A DNA stretch of 64,000 nucleotides from Acidobacteria bacterium RIFCSPLOWO2_12_FULL_68_19. Its GTDB lineage: Bacteria; Acidobacteriota; Vicinamibacteria; Vicinamibacterales; UBA2999. Below the pieces are notes generated by a model. That model saw only the letters and a program-made list of their open reading frames with translations, searched no databases and was not told the DNA's origin. The stretch is from positions 145,073-209,072 of the forward strand of contig MELF01000045.1 of assembly GCA_001767525.1 (NCBI GenBank), in the 5' to 3' direction. Of this stretch, positions 39,123-48,990 are shown piece after piece; positions within the stretch are counted from its first letter, which is position 1, and every line of letters begins with the position of its first letter. The position numbers and the translations under genes were made by a program.

Positions 39123-40136
39123 GTGAACGACAGGGTCAGACCCCGGGTCAGACCCCGGGTCGTCAGCGGGATGCGGCCGACCGGGAAGCTCCACCTGGGG
39201 CACCTGGTCGGCGCGTTGCGGAACTGGACGAGCCTCCAGGACCGGTTCGACTGCTTCTATTTCGTCGCCGACTGGCACGCGCTCACGAGCGAGTACGCCA
39301 GCTCCGGCGCCATCACCGGGTACGCCCTCGACAACGTGGCCGACTGGATCGCGGCGGGCGTCGACCCGGAGCGCAGCACGATCTTCGTCCAGTCGCTCGT
39401 CCCCGAGCACGCCGAGCTCTACCTGCTGCTCTCGATGGTGGTGCCGATTCCGTGGCTCGAGCGCGTGCCCACCTACAAGGAGCAGCAGGAGCAACTCGCC
39501 GACCGGGACCTGTCGACGCTCGGCTTCCTCGGCTATCCGCTCCTGCAGACGGCCGACGTGGCGATCTACGACGGCCGGTTCGTGCCCGTGGGGGAGGACC
39601 AGGTGCCGCACCTCGAGCTCTCCAGGGAAGTGGTGCGGCGGTTCAACCAGTTCTACGGACCGGTGCTCGTCGAGGCGCAGCCGCTGCTGACGAGGGTGCC
39701 GCGGCTCCCCGGGCTCGACAACCGGAAGATGAGCAAGAGCTACGGCAACACGATCGACCTCACCGACGACGCCGACACGGTGCTGAAGAAGGTGCGGCAG
39801 ATGTACACCGACCCGAAGCGGATCCGGGCCGACATCCCCGGCACCGTCGAAGGGAACCCGGTCTTCATGTACCACGATGCCTTCAACACCGACGCGGCGG
39901 AAGTCGAGGATCTGAAGACGCGGTACCGCGCCGGCGCGGTGGGCGACGTCGAGGTGAAGACGAAGCTCGCCCGGGCCGTCAACGCGATGCTCGACCCGAT
40001 GCGGGAGCGGCGGCGGGAGATCCTCGCGCGGCCCGAGCGGATCAAGGAGATCGCCCTGGAGGGGTCGCGCCGCGCCCGGACGATCGCCGAGGATACCCTG
40101 GCGCGCGTCAGGGACGCGGTCAGGCTGCGGTACTAG
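39123..40136 (+). CDS. trpS: tryptophanyl-tRNA synthetase
   Basis: This is a class I aminoacyl-tRNA synthetase of 337 residues that attaches Trp to tRNA-Trp. The ATP-binding signature is GKLHLGHLVG and the second is KMSKSYGN (KMSKS). The catalytic domain also shows VPVGEDQVPHLELSREV. The N-terminus is odd: before SGMRPTGKLHLG it encodes VNDRVRPRVRPRV from a GGTCAGACCCC direct repeat at 39134-39160. GTG 39123 was preferred; an in-frame GTG at 39105 overlaps the protease gene. It is followed without a gap by scpA. Confidence 0.93.
   Translation: MNDRVRPRVRPRVVSGMRPTGKLHLGHLVGALRNWTSLQDRFDCFYFVADWHALTSEYASSGAITGYALDNVADWIAAGVDPERSTIFVQSLVPEHAELYLLLSMVVPIPWLERVPTYKEQQEQLADRDLSTLGFLGYPLLQTADVAIYDGRFVPVGEDQVPHLELSREVVRRFNQFYGPVLVEAQPLLTRVPRLPGLDNRKMSKSYGNTIDLTDDADTVLKKVRQMYTDPKRIRADIPGTVEGNPVFMYHDAFNTDAAEVEDLKTRYRAGAVGDVEVKTKLARAVNAMLDPMRERRREILARPERIKEIALEGSRRARTIAEDTLARVRDAVRLRY
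39134..39160 (+). repeat. GGTCAGACCCC direct repeat inside the trpS 5' end
   Basis: Two copies of GGTCAGACCCCG lie in tandem; the same word recurs alone near 50697 downstream of the PIN toxin gene. Here it is translated as RVRPRVRPRV. Confidence 0.7.
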
Positions 40137-40937
40137 ATGAACGACCATCCCGACTTCGAGTCGTCGCCCGACGCCTACCACGTGCGGCTCGAGGCGTTCG
40201 AGGGGCCGCTCGACCTGCTCATTCACCTCGTTCGCACAAGCGAGGTGAACATCTACGACATTCCGATTGCGCTCGTCACCGAACAGTACCTCGAGTGCAT
40301 CCGCCTGATGCAGGAGCTGAACCTCGACGTGGCGGGGGAGTTCCTGGTGATGGCGGCGACGCTGATTCACATCAAGTCGCGCATGCTGCTGCCGCGCCCG
40401 GATCCGTCGCAGGAGGATGCCGGCCCCGAAGAGGATCCCCGGGAGGCGCTCGTGCGGCGCCTGCTGGAGCACCAGAAGTTCAAGGCGGCCGCCGGGCTGC
40501 TGCACGACCGCGAGACGCTGCGGGGCGCGCAGTTTCCGCGCGGCGAGGCGAGCGTGGCCGCCGCCAGTGGCGATCCGTTCGAGCCGGAGCTCGACGTCGA
40601 CCTCTTCAGCCTGCTCACGGCGTTCCGCGGCGTGCTGGAGCGCGCCAGCCGCAGGCCGCCGATGGTGCTGCCGCCGGACCAGGTGTCGATCGAGGACCGG
40701 ATCGCCCAGTTGCTGGCGCGGCTCTCCGAGACCGAGGCGTGCGGCTTCGAGGAGCTGTTCACCGACGGCGACGGATCGCGCCCGTTCATGATCGTCACGT
40801 TCCTGGCGCTGCTCGAGATGATCCGGCTGAAGCTCGTCCGGGTCTTCCAGTCGGCCGGCTTCGGGCCGATTCGCGTCTACAAGCGGGCGCGCCCCGCCGA
40901 TGCGCCGCATCCGATTGGGGATCCCCAGCAGGCATGA
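40137..40937 (+). CDS. scpA: segregation and condensation protein A
   Basis: This 266-residue kleisin subunit of the Smc-ScpAB condensin begins DFESSPDAYHVRLEAFEGPL, with the FEGPLDLLIHLVR motif of ScpA. It also has MQELNLDVAGEFLVMAATLI and the C-terminal winged helix (FMIVTFLALLEMIRLKLV). The protein bridges Smc heads and binds ScpB dimers to compact and segregate chromosomes. The ATG directly abuts the trpS stop. scpB follows after a hairpin element. Confidence 0.93.
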   Translation: MNDHPDFESSPDAYHVRLEAFEGPLDLLIHLVRTSEVNIYDIPIALVTEQYLECIRLMQELNLDVAGEFLVMAATLIHIKSRMLLPRPDPSQEDAGPEEDPREALVRRLLEHQKFKAAAGLLHDRETLRGAQFPRGEASVAAASGDPFEPELDVDLFSLLTAFRGVLERASRRPPMVLPPDQVSIEDRIAQLLARLSETEACGFEELFTDGDGSRPFMIVTFLALLEMIRLKLVRVFQSAGFGPIRVYKRARPADAPHPIGDPQQA

Positions 40938-40955
40938 GAGACTGTCGGTCGCACG

Positions 40956-41085
40956 CTCCGGTTCCCGGTCGGCGGTTCGTGTCCTGGCTCGGGTCGGGGT
41001 TCCGGCAACGGGACACGCGGAACGACGAACCCGGCACCGAACCCGAACCCAGAAGAGAGAAGGGAGAAGCGTGAACGACGATCGT
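40956..41085. repeat. long-hairpin element, diverged copy 2 (scpA/scpB gap)
   Basis: Arms include GGTTCGTGTCC and GGACACGCGGAAC; the right end GGGAGAAGCGTGAACGAC matches the conserved right end GAGAAGCGTGAACGAC of the other copies. The GTG in that end is the start codon of scpB. Confidence 0.7.
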
Positions 41086-41748
41086 CACCCTGGAGTCGCC
41101 TCGGCGGAACTGACGGCGATCGTCGAGGCGCTCATCTTCGCCTCGCCCGAGCCGATCACACCCCGCATGCTGTACCGGCTGCTCGCCGACGAGCCGAAGG
41201 AGGACGTCGCCGCCGCCGTCGAGGCGCTCCGGACCGACTACAACCAGCGCCCGGGGCTCCAGTTCGTCGACGTGGCGGGCGGGTACCAGATCGTCACCCG
41301 CCCGGAGCTCCACGAGTGGGTGCGGCGCCTGTTTCACGAGCGCTCGACGCTGAAGCTGACGGTGCAGGCGCTCGAAACGCTCGCCGTCATCGCGTACAAG
41401 CAGCCGATCACCGCCGTCGAGATCTCCGAGGTTCGCGGCGTCAACACGGCGGGCGTGCTCGGGACGCTGCTCGAGCGCCACCTCGTCAAGATCGTCGGCC
41501 GCCGAAGCGTCGTCGGCCGTCCGTTCCTCTACGCCACCACGAAGGAATTCCTGATCCGCTTCGGGCTGAAGGACTTGAGCGATCTGCCCCGCGTCGAGGA
41601 CATGGCCGAGGCGCTCGGGTTCGACCCGCCCGCCGGCCTCACCGAGATCACGCCGCGCGACGACATGCTGCCGCTCGGCGACGACGACGGCAACGAAACT
41701 GTAAGTGATGTCGCCTCTCAGGAAAGTGTGAGCGGCGATAAGGAGTAG
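41071..41748 (+). CDS. scpB: segregation and condensation protein B
   Basis: This 225-residue protein contains the two winged-helix domains of ScpB. Recognisable segments are LTAIVEALIFASPEPITPRM, the central LKLTVQALETLAVIAYKQPI and RGVNTAGVLGTLLERHLVKI. It dimerises and binds ScpA in the condensin complex. The GTG start (VNDDRHPG) lies in the right arm of a hairpin repeat, so both the leader and the first codons derive from the repeat. The acidic tail after residue 200 is variable. The next in-frame candidate start is well inside the domain and would remove it. Confidence 0.93.
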   Translation: MNDDRHPGVASAELTAIVEALIFASPEPITPRMLYRLLADEPKEDVAAAVEALRTDYNQRPGLQFVDVAGGYQIVTRPELHEWVRRLFHERSTLKLTVQALETLAVIAYKQPITAVEISEVRGVNTAGVLGTLLERHLVKIVGRRSVVGRPFLYATTKEFLIRFGLKDLSDLPRVEDMAEALGFDPPAGLTEITPRDDMLPLGDDDGNETVSDVASQESVSGDKE

Positions 41749-41777
41749 CTGTACAGTTGGGCCGTCAAGGAGTGCCT

Positions 41778-42458
41778 ATGCGACCCTCTCGTGCCATCGT
41801 CGCGGTACTGACCGTGTTGATTTGTCTGGCGGCGACCTTCGCGATTGCACAGCGCCGGGCCTCAGTGCCGGGGCCTGTCATCTACGCATGCGCCGGGCCC
41901 AACGGGCAACTCCGTCTGGTCGAAGGACCGGGCGACTGCCGTCGGCCGGAGCTCAGTGTCTCGTGGAATCTCGCCGGACCAGCAGGGCCTCCGGGACCGG
42001 GGAGCGAGGCGTGGGTCTTCACCGGCCCGGGCCTGACGACGATGCCTGAAGCGTGCACGAATCAGGGATCGGTGACCGTGACCGTACCCGCCGGGGCGCC
42101 GGCGGGCCTGCTCACGGTGACCGGCAAGCATCACGTCCAGATCAAGCACCTGTTCGCGGCCTCCGACAGCGGCTATCTCGTCTGGTCGGACAGTCCGACG
42201 ACGTGCGGCGCCGACGACACGGAACGCTCGCACTTCCGGGTGGCCGACATCGATTTCGCGACGACGTACGAGAAGACGGTGTTCACGCACCGCGCGTTCC
42301 CCGCGAGCGGGGGCGCCACGGTGACGCTGTATCTGAATTCGGTGATGACCAGTGGTCACGCCACCCCCGTCGGCATGGTCGATCAGGTCGGCGACGACTA
42401 CATCATCGTCGAGTTCCACGTGAGCCCGCCGCCTCCGCCCCCGCCGCCGGGCGAGTAA
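41778..42458 (+). CDS. secreted protein with short collagen-like stretch and polyproline tail
   Basis: This 226-residue exported protein has a signal peptide at residues 1-26 (IVAVLTVLICLAATFAIA). Next is YACAGPNGQLRLV...DCRRPE, then the short collagen-like run GPAGPPGPG, a beta-rich domain with two cysteines (EACTNQG, TTCGADD) and a C-terminal run of eight prolines before GE. The family was not identified. The start is well supported by CAAGGAG. Its last 56 nt overlap the convergent pseudouridine synthase gene, so the proline tail is encoded opposite the RluB tail. Confidence 0.75.
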   Translation: MRPSRAIVAVLTVLICLAATFAIAQRRASVPGPVIYACAGPNGQLRLVEGPGDCRRPELSVSWNLAGPAGPPGPGSEAWVFTGPGLTTMPEACTNQGSVTVTVPAGAPAGLLTVTGKHHVQIKHLFAASDSGYLVWSDSPTTCGADDTERSHFRVADIDFATTYEKTVFTHRAFPASGGATVTLYLNSVMTSGHATPVGMVDQVGDDYIIVEFHVSPPPPPPPPGE

Positions 42459-43182
42459 CGCGCGTTGCCGCGGTGCGCAGCCGGCGGACCTCCGCCGGCG
42501 TCAGCTCGCGCCACTTTCCGGGCGCGAGCGCGCGATCCTCGAGCGGGCCGATCCGGACGCGCCGCAGCGCGCGCACCGGATGGCCCACCGCCTCGCACAT
42601 CCGCCGCACCTGGCGCGTGCGCCCCTCGCGAATCGTCACCCGGAGGACACGCTCCGCGCCTCGCCGCGGGATGACGAGCGCGACCTCCGCCGGGAGCGTT
42701 CGCCGGCCGTCGAGCGGGATCCCGCGGCGCAGCCGCTGCAGGTCGTCCTCGTCCGGCACGCCGGCGACACGCGCCTCGTAGGCGCGCTCGACGCCGTGTC
42801 GCGGGTGCGTGAGCCGGGCGGCCAGCTCGCCGTCGTTGGTGACGAGCAGCAGCCCCTCGGTGTCGTAGTCGAGCCGGCCCACCGGATAGAGGTACTCGCG
42901 CACGCCCCGGAGCAGATCGATCACCGTGGGCCGGCGCTGCGGATCCGACCGGGTGGTCACGTAGCCGGCGGGCTTGTTGAGCAGGATGTAGCGGTGCCGC
43001 TCGGGCCCCCTGACGCGCCGCCCGTCGACGCGGATGTCGTCGCGGGCCGGGTCGGCCTTCGTTCCCATCTCGCGCACGGTGACGCCGCTCACCGAGACGC
43101 GCCCGCTGGCGATGAGCGTCTCGGCCGCGCGGCGGGAGGCGACGCCGGCCTGGGAGAGGATCTTCTGGAGCCTCAGCTGCAT
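42403..43182 (-). CDS. RluB/RsuA-family 23S/16S rRNA pseudouridine synthase
   Basis: This 259-residue enzyme has an N-terminal S4 RNA-binding domain (QKILSQAGVASRRAAETLI) and a catalytic domain with VGRLDYDTEGLLLVTNDGEL, where the Asp of GRLDYDT is the catalytic residue. EGRTRQVRRMCEAVGHPV is the C-terminal motif of the family. It isomerises uridine in ribosomal RNA. Length and layout match RluB better than RsuA, but the RNA target is not readable. The C-terminal Arg/Ala-rich tail overlaps the convergent secreted-protein gene. Confidence 0.9.
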   Translation of the reverse strand: MQLRLQKILSQAGVASRRAAETLIASGRVSVSGVTVREMGTKADPARDDIRVDGRRVRGPERHRYILLNKPAGYVTTRSDPQRRPTVIDLLRGVREYLYPVGRLDYDTEGLLLVTNDGELAARLTHPRHGVERAYEARVAGVPDEDDLQRLRRGIPLDGRRTLPAEVALVIPRRGAERVLRVTIREGRTRQVRRMCEAVGHPVRALRRVRIGPLEDRALAPGKWRELTPAEVRRLRTAATRVTRPAAGAEAAGSRGTRR

Positions 43183-43747
43183 CGCGACAAGCTGATGACC
43201 GCCGTTGGCATGTCGGCACCCGGCGGCCGGCTCCGCACGGCGGGAAATTGACCGGCGCTCATACCTGCCGCAGCCGGCGCGAGTAGTGCCCAACTCGGAC
43301 GCCCGCCGGCGCGGCATGCACCGATGTTGCTACCTCGAACGTCACGGATCGCGCGGGACGAACTCGCGTCGATGAATCGCGCCGGCCAATTTCCGGCTTC
43401 GCCGTGCGCTCGCCGTGCTCCGACGGCCGGCCGGCGCCGACATACCAGCGGCGGTTGAGGTCCCGCGTGGCGAAGCCTCGAGCCACCGCCGATGACCGGC
43501 AGGCGTGAACACGCGAGGCGGCTCTGGGGACCAGCGAGGTTGAGCGCCGCCGCGAATCGCGGTTCGTTGCCGCGCCTCCTCGACGAGGCGTTCGCCGTGG
43601 CGAACGCCTCAGGGCGCGACCCGAGCGTCGAGCGGCCGGAGACGGCCGACCGAACGTGTTCCGGCGTGGCGAGCGGCTTCGCCATGTGGGACGCCAGCCG
43701 CCGCCGAGCGATCTCCTGGAGCCTCAGCCGCATCTCTTTAGTCGACG
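43183..43747. other. gene-free, hairpin-rich interval
   Basis: No convincing gene. Features seen: the perfect 12-bp inverted repeat GAGGCGTTCGCC / GGCGAACGCCTC at 43585-43610, the pair GGGAAATTGACCGG (43240) and GGCCAATTTCCGGC (43382), and a 24-nt near-copy (22 matches) of the rluB start region at 43710-43733 (CTGGAGCCTCAGC). The long open frames here have no family signal and their composition follows the GC skew of the hairpins. Confidence 0.6.
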
Positions 43748-44902
43748 CTACCGCCGCAAGACCTCCGCCCAGAAGGCGATGAGCCGCCAGATCTCGGCCG
43801 CCGCCGCCGAGCGATCGAGCTCGGCGTGGGTGATGATCCGGCTGATGAGCAGGTGCACGCCGACGCCCTTTGCCCGCAGGTAGTCGGCGAGCACCGCCGA
43901 CTCGGCGGTCGGAATCACCGTGTCGCCGTCGCCGTGCAGCAGGAAGACCGGCGCGGCCGGCGCCGACGCCGTGCGCTCGGGGGAGGCGGCCGGGTCCGCT
44001 TCGAGCCCGAGGTGCGGCACCAGGACCTGTCCGAGCGCCTTGACGTTCCGCTCGTTCACGTACGTCAGGTACGTCGCCGACGGCTCGGGCAGCGCCTTCA
44101 CCATCTCGCGGGCGGTCGCGAAGGTGGCGTTGGCCTCCTTCATGTCGACGAGCGTGAGCTGCGACGCCAGCAGGAACGTCCGGATCCCCTGGCGCAGCGG
44201 CGCCACCTGCTCGGCCGGCACGACGCGGTCGGCCGCGGCGTGCAGGATCACGGCGACGCCGTAATCATGCGGCGGGTGGGTGTCGATGCCCGGCGCCTGC
44301 ACCGCCTCGCCGGTCGCCAGGTAACGCAGCACGCGCCCGAGATCGCCGTGTCCGCCGAAGGAAACGACGTAGGCCACCTTGTCGCGGACCGAGGGGCGGC
44401 CGGAGGCGACGATGGCGAGGCCGCCGGCGAAGCTGATGCCGATGAGGCCGACGCGGCCGTCGGGCGCGAGCGCCGGCTGCGCCGAGAGCCACGCGACGGC
44501 GTCTTCGATCGCGTCGGCCGATCGCGCCGTGATCCGGTAGTTGGTGAGGTCGGGGAGCGCCATCGCCATGACGGCGATGCCGCTGCCGGCGAGATCGCGC
44601 GAGAGCGCGGTGAGCCGCGGCTCGGCGATCCCCATCGAGTGCACGCCCGGCACGAGGAGCACCGATCGGCGGATGGCGCCCTCGGGACGATAGTACTGCG
44701 CCGTGACGCCGCCCTCACGCGTCGGCACCGTGTGCGGCGGCTGCACGTCGACTCTGCGGGCGCGCGCCTCGAAGAATCGCTCGACGGTCCCGCCCGTGTT
44801 GGCGACGCGGACAAAGAGCGACGCCGCACCGACGTAGGGGCGCGCCGCGACAGCGAGCGCCGCCGCAACGAGCAGCACGACGAGTGAACGCCGCAGGCGC
44901 AT
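43748..44902 (-). CDS. exported alpha/beta hydrolase
   Basis: This 384-residue protein begins with a signal peptide or anchor (SLVVLLVAAALAVAARPY). It has an alpha/beta hydrolase fold: the nucleophile elbow is GLIGISFAGG (G-x-S-x-G), the acid is probably in LLHGDGDTVIP and the histidine in RIITHAELD. It resembles dienelactone-hydrolase or acyl-peptidase relatives, but the substrate is unknown. The gene is divergent from cmk with a gap of only 28 nt, so their promoters must overlap each other's 5' ends. Confidence 0.82.
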   Translation of the reverse strand: MRLRRSLVVLLVAAALAVAARPYVGAASLFVRVANTGGTVERFFEARARRVDVQPPHTVPTREGGVTAQYYRPEGAIRRSVLLVPGVHSMGIAEPRLTALSRDLAGSGIAVMAMALPDLTNYRITARSADAIEDAVAWLSAQPALAPDGRVGLIGISFAGGLAIVASGRPSVRDKVAYVVSFGGHGDLGRVLRYLATGEAVQAPGIDTHPPHDYGVAVILHAAADRVVPAEQVAPLRQGIRTFLLASQLTLVDMKEANATFATAREMVKALPEPSATYLTYVNERNVKALGQVLVPHLGLEADPAASPERTASAPAAPVFLLHGDGDTVIPTAESAVLADYLRAKGVGVHLLISRIITHAELDRSAAAAEIWRLIAFWAEVLRR

Positions 44903-44930
44903 CGCCGTCGCATGTTAGCATTGGCGTTTG

Positions 44931-45602
44931 GTGAAAGGGCCGATCGTCGCCATCGACGGTCCCTCCGGCGCGGGGAAGGGGACCGTCGCCCGCCGCGTGT
45001 CGGAGGCGCTCGGCTACCGGCATCTCGATACGGGCGCGATGTACCGGGCGGTGGCGTGGAAGGCGCTCCTCGATCGCCTCACCCTCGACGACGAGGCGGC
45101 CGTGGCCGGGCTGGCCGGGCGGGCGCGCATGGTCATCGAAGGCGGGCGCATCACCATCGACGGCCACGACGTGACGAGCGCCATCCGCACGCCCGAGATC
45201 GACCGCGCCGCGGCGGCCGTGGCGCGGCTGCCGCGGGTCCGGCAGGTCCTGGTGCGGCGTCAGCGCGCCGAGGCGGAAGCGGGCGGCGTGGTCATGGAGG
45301 GACGCGACATCGGCACGGTCGTCTTTCCCGACGCCGACGTGAAGGTCTACTTGGATGCGTCGGCCGAGGAGCGCGCGCGCCGGCGCGCGGCCGACCCGGC
45401 GCACAGCGGCGGCACGGCGGGTCAGGCGGCCGTGGCGGAGGCGATCGAGGCGCGCGACCGGTCCGACACCATGCGCGCCGCCTCCCCGCTCACGCTCGCG
45501 CCCGATGCGGTGCGCATCGATACCACCGGCATGCCGATCGAGGACGTGGTCGAGACCGTGCTCGCACTCGTCCGGCGTGCACTGCGGAAGGCGGACGGCT
45601 GA
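44931..45602 (+). CDS. cmk: cytidylate kinase
   Basis: This 223-residue enzyme phosphorylates CMP and dCMP. It has the P-loop IDGPSGAGKGTVARR, the CMP-site segment YRHLDTGAMYRAVAWKAL and the later VMEGRDIGTVVFPDADVKVY. The GTG start gives VKGPIVAIDGPSG; an in-frame TTG just upstream is less likely. The order cmk then rpsA is widely conserved; here a DUF6335 gene on the other strand intervenes. Confidence 0.93.
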   Translation: MKGPIVAIDGPSGAGKGTVARRVSEALGYRHLDTGAMYRAVAWKALLDRLTLDDEAAVAGLAGRARMVIEGGRITIDGHDVTSAIRTPEIDRAAAAVARLPRVRQVLVRRQRAEAEAGGVVMEGRDIGTVVFPDADVKVYLDASAEERARRRAADPAHSGGTAGQAAVAEAIEARDRSDTMRAASPLTLAPDAVRIDTTGMPIEDVVETVLALVRRALRKADG

Positions 45603-45642
45603 AGGTCCGGGGCTCACCCTTCAGCCATTCGCCTTCCGCCTG

Positions 45643-46320
45643 TCAGCGATCGTCGTAGTCCTCCGCCGACGCCGGGTCCAGCTCCCAGCGCTTCCGGTCG
45701 CGATCGCTGATCTTCTTGTCGCCCTTCAGCTCCTCGTTGTCCTCGTACTCCACGCCGACCGCGCGGCCGATGTCATCGACGATGTCCTGGTCGGGCGTCG
45801 GGTTGTCGCCGCCCGGCGCCTCGTCGCCCACCGAGTAGGCCGACTCCCAGTCGGCGTCGATATCGCCGCCGGTCAGCGCCGGGCTCGTCTCGGTGTGCTG
45901 GCTGAGCTTCTCGTGGAGCTCGCGCCGGCCGCTGCGCACGGCCGAGGCGGTGCGGTCGAGGTCGAGCGAGGAGGGCGGCGTCGGCACGAGCCCTTCGTCG
46001 CCGATGGTGCGGCGCTCGCGGTCGAGCGCCGGCGCCCGGCGGGTCTGCACCTTCCGAGCGCCCGTCCGCGCCGGCTTCGCTGAAGCCGTGCGCCGGCGAG
46101 CCTGTCCCGCTGAAGTCGTACGAAGACGGGCCGACGCCTTCGGGCGGGCGGCCTTGGCCGTGCGCGGGCGTGCCGGCTTCGCCGAAGCGGTGCGCCGGCG
46201 AGCCGTCTTTCCGGCGATGCCCCGTTTCCGGACCGCCGCGCGCGTGCGAGACCGGCTGCTGCCGGGGCGCTGTGCCTTCGTCGTGCGCCTGGAGGCGCGT
46301 GCCGCCTTGCGTTTGGCCAT
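45643..46320 (-). CDS. DUF6335-like protein with basic repeat N-terminus
   Basis: This 225-residue protein has two distinct halves. Residues 1-95 are Lys/Arg/Ala-rich and contain a duplicated RRRTASAKPA about 33 residues apart, resembling histone-H1-like tails. Residues 95-225 are acidic and carry TGGDIDADWESAYSVGDEAPG, PTPDQDIVDDIGRAVGVEY and DRDRKRWELDPASAED, which I associate with DUF6335. The function is unknown; a nucleic-acid-associated role would fit the tail. The ATG is preceded by a region shared with the rpsA promoter. Confidence 0.72.
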   Translation of the reverse strand: MAKRKAARASRRTTKAQRPGSSRSRTRAAVRKRGIAGKTARRRTASAKPARPRTAKAARPKASARLRTTSAGQARRRTASAKPARTGARKVQTRRAPALDRERRTIGDEGLVPTPPSSLDLDRTASAVRSGRRELHEKLSQHTETSPALTGGDIDADWESAYSVGDEAPGGDNPTPDQDIVDDIGRAVGVEYEDNEELKGDKKISDRDRKRWELDPASAEDYDDR

Positions 46321-46373
46321 GGCTCATCCTTTCGTTCGCCCAGGCCGCGACCGGCTGGGTTCCGGAGCTTACC

Positions 46374-46416
46374 TTGACAGTGACCGATAAGTGACCTATC
46401 CTCTATATCTTATCGG
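46374..46416 (+). promoter_or_regulatory. vegetative promoter of rpsA with inverted repeat over the -10
   Basis: TTGACA (46374) and TATCCT (46397) are separated by 17 bp, a near-consensus sigma-70 promoter. CCGATAAG (46384) and CTTATCGG (46409) form a perfect 8-bp inverted repeat that brackets the -10. The transcript would have a leader of about 350 nt. Confidence 0.7.
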
Positions 46417-46761
46417 CGTCGGAGAACTGCTCGCCGTGGGGGACGTGAGGCCCCGACTCTCGACCCTCCGTTCAGTTCGCTCTGCCGCGTTCGTCGCCCG
46501 TGGCGATGCTCAGCGCGACCTCGAGCATAGCCGAACGGCAGTCGAAGGGCAGCGACTCGTCCAACGCCCTTATATCTGCGGGGGGCCGGTCCCCGCAACC
46601 GTGTCGACGTCGCTCGAGGTTGGCTCGAGCGGAGTCGAGCGGCCACAGCACGACACCGGCCTGCCCCGAAGCGAGGCGCCCCAGGCGCCCGGTCGAAGGG
46701 CACGCCCTGACCGCCGTGCCCCGGGCGCGCGGCAGGGACGATCGAGGAGGACGCGCATCGA
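46417..46761 (+). other. long GC-rich 5' leader of rpsA
   Basis: No gene. The leader contains several repeated words (CGAACGGCAGTCGAAGGGCAG, CCCAGGCGCCCGGTCGAAGGGC in part) that can pair, and ends with CGAGGAGGA before the ATG. Autoregulation by ribosomal protein S1 is known in E. coli, but no homologous structure was recognised here. Confidence 0.5.
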
Positions 46762-48546
<1,785 letters not shown>

Positions 48547-48596
48547 GTCTTCGGGGGCTCGAGGCCTGGGGCCTGGGGCCCGACAAGGACTCAGAG

Positions 48597-48962
48597 ATGA
48601 GCACTCCTGGCGGCAGCATGACGAAGGCGGAGCTCGTGGAGGAAGTGTCGCGGGTCTCCGATCTGACCAAGAAGCACTCGGAAGTCATCGTCGACACGGT
48701 GTTCAAGAGCATCATCGACGCGCTGCACCGCGGCGAGAAGATCGAGCTGCGGGGGTTCGGCAGCTTCCGGCTGCGGAAGCGCGAGCCCCGGAAGGGGCGC
48801 AATCCGAAGACCGGCGACAAGGTGGACGTGCCGCCGAAGAAGGTGCCCTACTTCAAGCCGGGCAAGGAGCTGAAGGACCTGATCAACCGCCAGGCGGCCG
48901 AGCCCTCGCCGGCGCCGAGCCCGGCGCCTGCGCTTCCAGCTCCAGACTCGGCGGCGGTCTGA
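48597..48962 (+). CDS. HU/IHF-family DNA-binding protein
   Basis: This 121-residue HU/IHF-type protein reads MTKAELVEEVSRVSDLTKKH and HRGEKIELRGFGSFRLRKRE, with the DNA-binding arm KGRNPKTGDKVDVPPKKVPY. A 20-residue Pro/Ala-rich tail follows the fold. It lies after rpsA as IHF-beta often does. The ATG at 48597 follows AAGGA; the alternative ATG at 48618 gives the common family start. It bends or compacts DNA, and would be relevant to sigma-54 promoters with distant activator sites. Confidence 0.9.
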   Translation: MSTPGGSMTKAELVEEVSRVSDLTKKHSEVIVDTVFKSIIDALHRGEKIELRGFGSFRLRKREPRKGRNPKTGDKVDVPPKKVPYFKPGKELKDLINRQAAEPSPAPSPAPALPAPDSAAV

Positions 48963-48990
48963 AGACCGCCGGCACGTTGAAACGTGGAAT

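Noticed and set aside
43173..43733. A 186-codon minus-strand frame starting MRLRLQEIARRRLASH
   Set aside because: Only the first eight residues resemble the RluB S4 start; the rest is Arg/Ala-rich without a fold signature and overlaps hairpins.
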